DNA from: Candidatus Saganbacteria bacterium
GTDB lineage: Bacteria; Margulisbacteria; WOR-1; JAPLLA01
Assembly: GCA_026387795.1 (NCBI GenBank)
Contig: JAPLLA010000018.1
Coordinates: forward strand, 1 to 52,073
Length of the DNA: 52,073 nucleotides
Direction: 5' to 3'
The number at the start of each line of letters is the position of its first letter. Within the stretch, counting starts at the first letter, position 1. Position numbers and translations under genes: made by a program. The notes under the pieces were generated by a model. The model did not search any database. It worked only from the letters and a program-made list of their open reading frames with translations, and was not told the origin of the DNA. This document shows, one piece after another, positions 47,936 to 52,073 of the stretch.

Positions 47936-49392
47936 AAATTTGGCCTTTGTTTATTCCACTCGGTTGCTTGTTCATATGCATAAGCGGTTTTTAAAATAGC
48001 TTCTTCATCAAAAACCTTCCCCATAATCTGCAGACCGATTGGAAGTCCATTAGAAAAGCCACAAGGAAGAGAAATTGCAGGAATCCCTGCCATGTTAACA
48101 GGGATTGTCGCAATGTCTGATAAATACATAGACAGGGGATCCCCGGTTTTTTCTCCTGCTTTAAAAGCCACAGAAGGAGAAGTAGGGGAAACCAGTACAT
48201 CATATTTTGCAAAAGCTTTTTCAAAATCTTGTTTAATTAAAGTCCTTACTTGCATAGCCTTAAGATAGTAGGCATCGTAATAGCCTGCAGAGAGCACATA
48301 AGTGCCGATCATGATCCTTCTTTTTACTTCCGGGCCAAATCCTTCTCTGCGCGAGTTGTAATACATAGATAAAAGGTCTTGAGGATCGGGGGTGCGATGC
48401 CCAAACTTTACTGCATCGTACCTGGCCAGGTTGGAACTTGCTTCTGCAGGAGCAATAATATAGTAGCAGGGTAGGGCATACTCAAAACTCGGCATAGAAA
48501 CTTCTTCTATCACAGCTCCTAATTCTTCCAACTTTTTGATAGCTGCTTTAATTGCATCTTTGACTGCGTTATCGATTCCTTTACCCATAAGATCAGAGAC
48601 AACACCGATTTTTAAGCTTTTGATATCCCCAGTTAGCGCTTTTGTATAGTCCGGTACAGCAACATTTGCAGATGTAGAATCTTTGGGATCGTAGCCAGCA
48701 ATAATATTCATCAATATCGCAGCATCAGTTACATCTTTGGTTAAAGGGCCGATCTGATCGAGTGAAGATGCGAATGCGATCAGCCCAAAGCGGGAAACTC
48801 TTCCATAAGTGGGCTTAAGCCCCACTACTCCGCAAAAAGAAGCAGGCTGACGGATCGATCCACCGGTGTCTGATCCTAAAGAGAGAACTGCTTCAGAAGC
48901 AGCAACACACGCTGCAGATCCTCCGGAAGATCCCCCTGGCACAGTTTCTAGATTCCAGGGATTTTTTGTAGTGAAAAAACCGGAGTTTTCAGTTGAGGAT
49001 CCCATGGCAAACTCATCCAAATTTGTTTTTCCAACAGGAACAGCGCCCGCAGCAATTATTTTTTCTATTACTGTGGCATTGTAAGGAGGCAAGTAATTGG
49101 CAAGGATTTTTGAAGAGCAAGTTGTCTTTATCCCTCTGGTACAAAGGTTGTCTTTTAGACCGATGGGAATTCCTTCGAGCGGCCCAATCTTTTCGCCTTT
49201 GCTAATTTTTTCATCTACTGCTTTAGCTTTTTTAATTGCCTCTTCTTTGGTAAGGGTTACAAAAGCTTTTACTTTGTTCTCAACGCTTTCAACCCTCTCA
49301 AAAAAAAGCTTGGTAAGCTCGGAAGAACTGACCTCTTTTTTGTTTAAGAGCTCGTGTAGTTCATGTGAAGGTTTGATTAATAATTCGTTCAT
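47932..49392 (-). CDS. gatA: Glutamyl-tRNA amidotransferase subunit A
   Basis: Amidase subunit that supplies ammonia from glutamine. The 486 aa show the Ser-cisSer-Lys triad: Lys in [14 protein letters not shown], then [14 protein letters not shown] and [21 protein letters not shown]. The C-terminus [16 protein letters not shown] is typical. Start [16 protein letters not shown]. Two REP-like palindromes lie between gatC and gatA. Confidence 0.97.
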   Translation of the reverse strand: MNELLIKPSHELHELLNKKEVSSSELTKLFFERVESVENKVKAFVTLTKEEAIKKAKAVDEKISKGEKIGPLEGIPIGLKDNLCTRGIKTTCSSKILANYLPPYNATVIEKIIAAGAVPVGKTNLDEFAMGSSTENSGFFTTKNPWNLETVPGGSSGGSAACVAASEAVLSLGSDTGGSIRQPASFCGVVGLKPTYGRVSRFGLIAFASSLDQIGPLTKDVTDAAILMNIIAGYDPKDSTSANVAVPDYTKALTGDIKSLKIGVVSDLMGKGIDNAVKDAIKAAIKKLEELGAVIEEVSMPSFEYALPCYYIIAPAEASSNLARYDAVKFGHRTPDPQDLLSMYYNSRREGFGPEVKRRIMIGTYVLSAGYYDAYYLKAMQVRTLIKQDFEKAFAKYDVLVSPTSPSVAFKAGEKTGDPLSMYLSDIATIPVNMAGIPAISLPCGFSNGLPIGLQIMGKVFDEEAILKTAYAYEQATEWNKQRPNL

Positions 49393-49408
49393 TTTTGTTT
49401 TACTTTCG

Positions 49409-49442
49409 CTGGAAACCTGAGACTGAACGTCTCGGTTTCCAG
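49409..49442. repeat. REP-like palindrome 2a
   Basis: CTGGAAACC with a bulged T, stem GAGAC/GTCTC, loop TGAAC, then GGTTTCCAG. Same outer arms, bulge position and loop type as palindrome 1a, with a different inner stem. Confidence 0.8.
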
Positions 49443-49460
49443 ATGGAACAAAGGAAGTTT

Positions 49461-49494
49461 TTGGAAACCGCGGCGTTTAGCCGCAGGTTTCCAA
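49461..49494. repeat. REP-like palindrome 2b
   Basis: TTGGAAACC, stem GCGGC/GCCGC, loop GTTTA, a bulged A on the 3' side, then GGTTTCCAA. Read on the minus strand it has the same layout as 1a and 2a, so the 2a/2b pair is in opposite orientation. Confidence 0.8.
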
Positions 49495-49498
49495 CTCT

Positions 49499-49786
49499 TT
49501 AGTCTAGTATCTTTGGTACTTTGAACATTCTTTTTTCTACTTCCGGGCCATTGGCCAGGATTTCATCGGTATTATTAAAAGGAATGGCTTTATCCTGGCG
49601 AAAAACATTTTTCATGGGAAGGGCATGCGAAGTTGGAAGCACTCCTTTTGTATCAATTTTATTAAGCACTTCCATGTAGCCGAAGATTTTGGAGAGCTGA
49701 TCTACTAACGTAGTTTTTTCTTCTTCTGATAGCCCCAAGCGAGCAAGTTTGGCAACGTGTTCTACATCTTTAATAGTTAAAGCCAT
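49499..49786 (-). CDS. gatC: Glutamyl-tRNA amidotransferase subunit C
   Basis: Small stabilising subunit of GatCAB. The 95 aa start LTIKDVEHVAKLARLGLSEEEK and end RMFKVPKILD, both characteristic. The ATG overlaps the stop of the Big_5-like lipoprotein gene (TAATG), so translation is coupled to an envelope gene. Confidence 0.95.
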   Translation of the reverse strand: MALTIKDVEHVAKLARLGLSEEEKTTLVDQLSKIFGYMEVLNKIDTKGVLPTSHALPMKNVFRQDKAIPFNNTDEILANGPEVEKRMFKVPKILD

Positions 49787-51615
49787 TATTGCAGTCTATA
49801 TCTCCACATGGGAGAATTTACAGGTAAATAGACCCCTCCGTAAGAACGGAGAGCTTCTGCAGACGAAATCAAGTTAACCTGTGCTCCGCTCCCGCCTGGA
49901 TTCCAGCCAGTCCAACCAGTTATAGTAAGAGTTTTATGGTCGCTTGACCACTCCCCACTTGGACTTCCTGTTGTGCTTCCAGCTGTGTGGAGAGGACTGG
50001 TTCCCGGTTGCATCATATGTTCGCTGGCGCTATTGACATCCATGCTTGTAGTAAAAGTAATTACCCAGTCACTGGTTGGAGAAATATCGGTTGCATCCAG
50101 TGCTGGAATTTGGCTTTCAACTTCCGGGGTGGGACCACCACCGCCGCCGGCAAGTGTAAATTTCCAAAGCTGGGTGCCAGGAGGAACGATCCCTCCCTCT
50201 AAAGATCTCCAGCTTTCACCGGAAGTTAACCTACTAACAATTGAACCCGGACCTCCAGACCAGCTTGTAATGCCGGAGAATATTAAGGTCTTGTTGTCAG
50301 GTGACCAGGATACGGAAATCTCACCAGTAGGCATCCCAGCAGTATGAATTACTGCCTCACCAGTAAATGCGTTATTAGGGCTAAAAGCAGCAACATCCAT
50401 TTCTTTATCAAAAGTTACCTGTAGAGTCGCGGATTGAGATATTCCAGTAGCATTTATAGTTGGGTCATGTGAAGTAATTTCCGGGGTAGCGGGAGTGCTG
50501 CTGCCTGCAACTGTATAGTTCCAAACTAGAGTGGCATTTGCTAAAAATGCTCCTTGGGCAGATTTAAACCCTTCATAAGTAGAAGTAACATATACCCTAG
50601 TTCCTGCTGCTCCTGGCCAATTAATTCCACTCAGGGTAAAAGTCTGGTCCCCATTTGACCAGGCACAAACAGGGGAAGAACTTGGATAGCCTGCAGTATG
50701 AAGGACAGGATCAGGATAAAAGCCCCGTTCATTTGTAGTGTAGGTTGTATCCATTGGCGTAGAAAATGTTACAGATAATGTGGCACTATTTGATATGCCC
50801 GAAGCACCTACTGCAGGAGAGACAGAAGCTACTGTGGGTGCCAAATACATTGGCGCCAATACAAAGTCTTTGCCTGTTACATCTGCTCCGCTTACGGTAA
50901 CAGTGTGCGCATCTTGTGTTGCTTGACCAATGCCGCCTGACCCATTCCAGTCATAAATCCCAATATCACTTGGAGATTCATTTGTTGGGTAAATAGCAAA
51001 AACATAATAAGTACCATTGTGTACGGTCAGGGAATAAGGGGTATTGGTTTGTGCATGGGCAGTGGCAACCACTCCCTCTGTCCCTTTATTAGTGCTGGCA
51101 AAGACCAGAATATTTTTGGTTGAGCCATAGGTTACCGTGCCTCCCAAAACATATTGTCCCCCGCCGCTGGCAAGGGTGTATCTCCATAATTCTGTTCCGT
51201 TTGTGAGCTTGTTGCCTAAATAATCTTTAAAAGCTTCGGTAGAATTACTGATAATGTTTACTACTCTTGCTGCACCGCTGCTCCAGCCGGTAATGCCGGA
51301 GATGGTAAGAGTTTTATTTTCATTGCTCCAGGTAGAGACAATAGAGCCTTCTGGTGATCCTGCAGTGTGAGAAGCTCCAATGGTTATAGCCCCATTAGAT
51401 TCCGGAGTATTAACTGAGCGATTAAAAGTAATGCTGATGGAAGCAGTGGATGCAATTCCTGTAGCACCGATAGCTGGTGAGTGTGTTGAAATTTCCAAGC
51501 TTTGAGTAACAGGGGTCTCTTTGTTTACTATTCCGCAGCCTGTAATGAGGATAAAAATATAAATCAAACAAAGAAATAAGACCGAAATCAACAGGGATTT
51601 TTTATGCCAATACAT
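49786..51615 (-). CDS. Lipoprotein with four Big_5-like (SbsA Ig-like) repeats
   Basis: Cell-surface or periplasmic lipoprotein of 609 aa. The signal peptide ends with the lipobox LITGC (about residues 23-27). Four repeats of about 105 residues follow the pattern SHSPAIGATGIASTASISIT...HTAG...TLTISGI...W-x-Y-T-L; they begin near residues 44, 265, 385 and 496. Between repeats 1 and 2 is a separate beta-sandwich-like region (YVLGGTVTYGSTKNILVFAS), resembling a carboxypeptidase-regulatory fold. Big_5 domains occur in adhesive or structural surface proteins. AAGGAGG and an extended -10 promoter precede it. Confidence 0.85.
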   Translation of the reverse strand: MYWHKKSLLISVLFLCLIYIFILITGCGIVNKETPVTQSLEISTHSPAIGATGIASTASISITFNRSVNTPESNGAITIGASHTAGSPEGSIVSTWSNENKTLTISGITGWSSGAARVVNIISNSTEAFKDYLGNKLTNGTELWRYTLASGGGQYVLGGTVTYGSTKNILVFASTNKGTEGVVATAHAQTNTPYSLTVHNGTYYVFAIYPTNESPSDIGIYDWNGSGGIGQATQDAHTVTVSGADVTGKDFVLAPMYLAPTVASVSPAVGASGISNSATLSVTFSTPMDTTYTTNERGFYPDPVLHTAGYPSSSPVCAWSNGDQTFTLSGINWPGAAGTRVYVTSTYEGFKSAQGAFLANATLVWNYTVAGSSTPATPEITSHDPTINATGISQSATLQVTFDKEMDVAAFSPNNAFTGEAVIHTAGMPTGEISVSWSPDNKTLIFSGITSWSGGPGSIVSRLTSGESWRSLEGGIVPPGTQLWKFTLAGGGGGPTPEVESQIPALDATDISPTSDWVITFTTSMDVNSASEHMMQPGTSPLHTAGSTTGSPSGEWSSDHKTLTITGWTGWNPGGSGAQVNLISSAEALRSYGGVYLPVNSPMWRYRLQ

Positions 51616-51645
51616 ATATAGGCCTCCTTGGGTAAATCTATTGCT

Positions 51646-51674
51646 ATTGTATCACAAGGGGGACCCTCGGTTAA
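51646..51674 (-). promoter_or_regulatory. Putative promoter of the lipoprotein-gatCAB operon
   Basis: Minus strand TTAACC (51669-51674), a 17-bp spacer and TG-A-TACAAT (TACAAT at 51646-51651). The -35 overlaps the tsaD stop. Confidence 0.5.
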
Positions 51675-52073
51675 TTGATTTTGAGGTTAGCGATTGGGGC
51701 CAGGAGATTGTCCGATATTTCTCCGCGCAGTAATTTGTAATATCCCGCACAACCGATCATAGCAGCATTGTCTGTGCAAAGGTAAATAGGGGGAATTACT
51801 ACCTCGAGTCCTTCTTCGTTTGCCTTTTTTGTCAAAGCTTCCCGCAAGCAGGAATTTGCAGAAACTCCTCCGGCAAGTGCTACGGTTTTTATTTTTTTAT
51901 CTTTAGCTGCTTTGATGGTTTTTTCAACCAGGGTGTCGACTACTGCTTGCTGGAATGAGGCGACGATGTTTGGGACGTTGTCGGAACAAAAAAGGCGACG
52001 ATAATCATCATCGCCTTTTTTGTTGGGAGAGGACTTCTCCTTTTTTTGTACGTAATTTACTATCGCGGTTTTG
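51671..52073 (-). CDS. tsaD: tRNA threonylcarbamoyladenosine synthase TsaD, C-terminal part
   Basis: Transfers the threonylcarbamoyl group to A37 of ANN-reading tRNAs. The visible 134 codons include ASFQQAVVDTLVEKTIKAA, VALAGGVSANSCLREAL and PIYLCTDNAAMIGCAGYY, all diagnostic. The N-terminal part lies beyond the window edge, so the ORF track omits it. A perfect 14-bp palindrome in the variable loop before VASFQQ encodes NKKGDDDYRRLF. Confidence 0.95.
   Translation of the reverse strand, partial: KTAIVNYVQKKEKSSPNKKGDDDYRRLFCSDNVPNIVASFQQAVVDTLVEKTIKAAKDKKIKTVALAGGVSANSCLREALTKKANEEGLEVVIPPIYLCTDNAAMIGCAGYYKLLRGEISDNLLAPIANLKIN
51985..52024. repeat. Terminator-like palindrome inside tsaD
   Basis: AACAAAAAAGGCGA (51985-51998) and TCGCCTTTTTTGTT (52011-52024) are perfect 14-bp arms around a 12-base loop, with GAT/ATC pairing inside it. 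A-run, GC stem and T-run give the form of a bidirectional intrinsic terminator, yet it lies in coding sequence. Confidence 0.8.

Overview
The window is a gene-dense bacterial chromosome segment. It reads as a diderm (LpxD, an OmpH/Skp chaperone, an AsmA-like protein, a YjbH-like outer-membrane protein, two putative lipoproteins). Hydrogenase maturation genes (HypA, a HycI-type protease) point to an anaerobe or fermenter. Many genes are single-copy housekeeping genes of a streamlined genome, mixed with A/T-rich inverted repeats of the kind common in uncultivated candidate phyla. I suspect a Margulisbacteria/Saganbacteria (WOR-1)-like organism, but this is inference from gene style. Three genes are broken, one of them at a 15-base homopolymer, which suggests metagenome assembly errors.

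Layout. 1-4.7 kb, minus: tuf (cut by the window edge), tRNA-Thr, a DUF4143 ATPase, pyrE, a small secreted protein, an AsmA-like protein. 4.7-8.8 kb, plus: a carbamate kinase with an N-terminal extension, then a coupled pair encoding a membrane protein and a GH8-like glycosidase. 8.7-13 kb, minus: hisC (broken), gcvT, a membrane protein, gcvH, gcvPA. 13-19.6 kb: a secreted protein, a YjbH-like protein, an orphan 390-aa protein, a GT4 glycosyltransferase, lpxD, ompH, an orphan 385-aa protein. 19.6-23.3 kb, minus: mnmG, an AAA ATPase, a Fic protein. 23.4-31.6 kb, plus: pyrH-frr-uppS-cdsA-nadC-ychF-rpsF-ssb-ssb-rpsR-rplI-uvrC. 32-37.8 kb, plus: envC-like, ctpA, a PGI/PMI, a sugar nucleotidyltransferase, hisD. 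38-39.8 kb: an accessory block of small and orphan genes flanked by two copies of the dapB 3' end. 39.9-45.3 kb, minus: dapB, then dut-M16-nadD-proA-DUF1858-hypA-hycI (transcribed from hycI). 45.4-46.5 kb, plus: a frameshifted orphan gene. 46.5-52 kb, minus: gatB, gatA, gatC, a four-repeat Big_5-like lipoprotein, and tsaD (cut by the edge).

The most notable signal is regulatory. Five transcription units start with the same promoter-like module, TGAAA-N15-NNCGAT(A/G)(A/T), with the spacer exactly 15 in every case. This matches the sigma-28 (FliA/SigD/WhiG) consensus TAAA-N15-GCCGATAA. The units encode the carbamate kinase, the membrane protein/GH8 pair and three orphan proteins; no flagellar gene is present. 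A non-flagellar sigma-28 regulon is the best candidate for an undescribed system here. By contrast, several housekeeping genes have a sigma-70 -10 box only 6-10 nt from the start codon and no Shine-Dalgarno, as expected of leaderless mRNAs. One regulon gene lies in a roughly 1.5-kb segment bounded by diverged copies of the dapB tail, as if inserted at the dapB 3' end.
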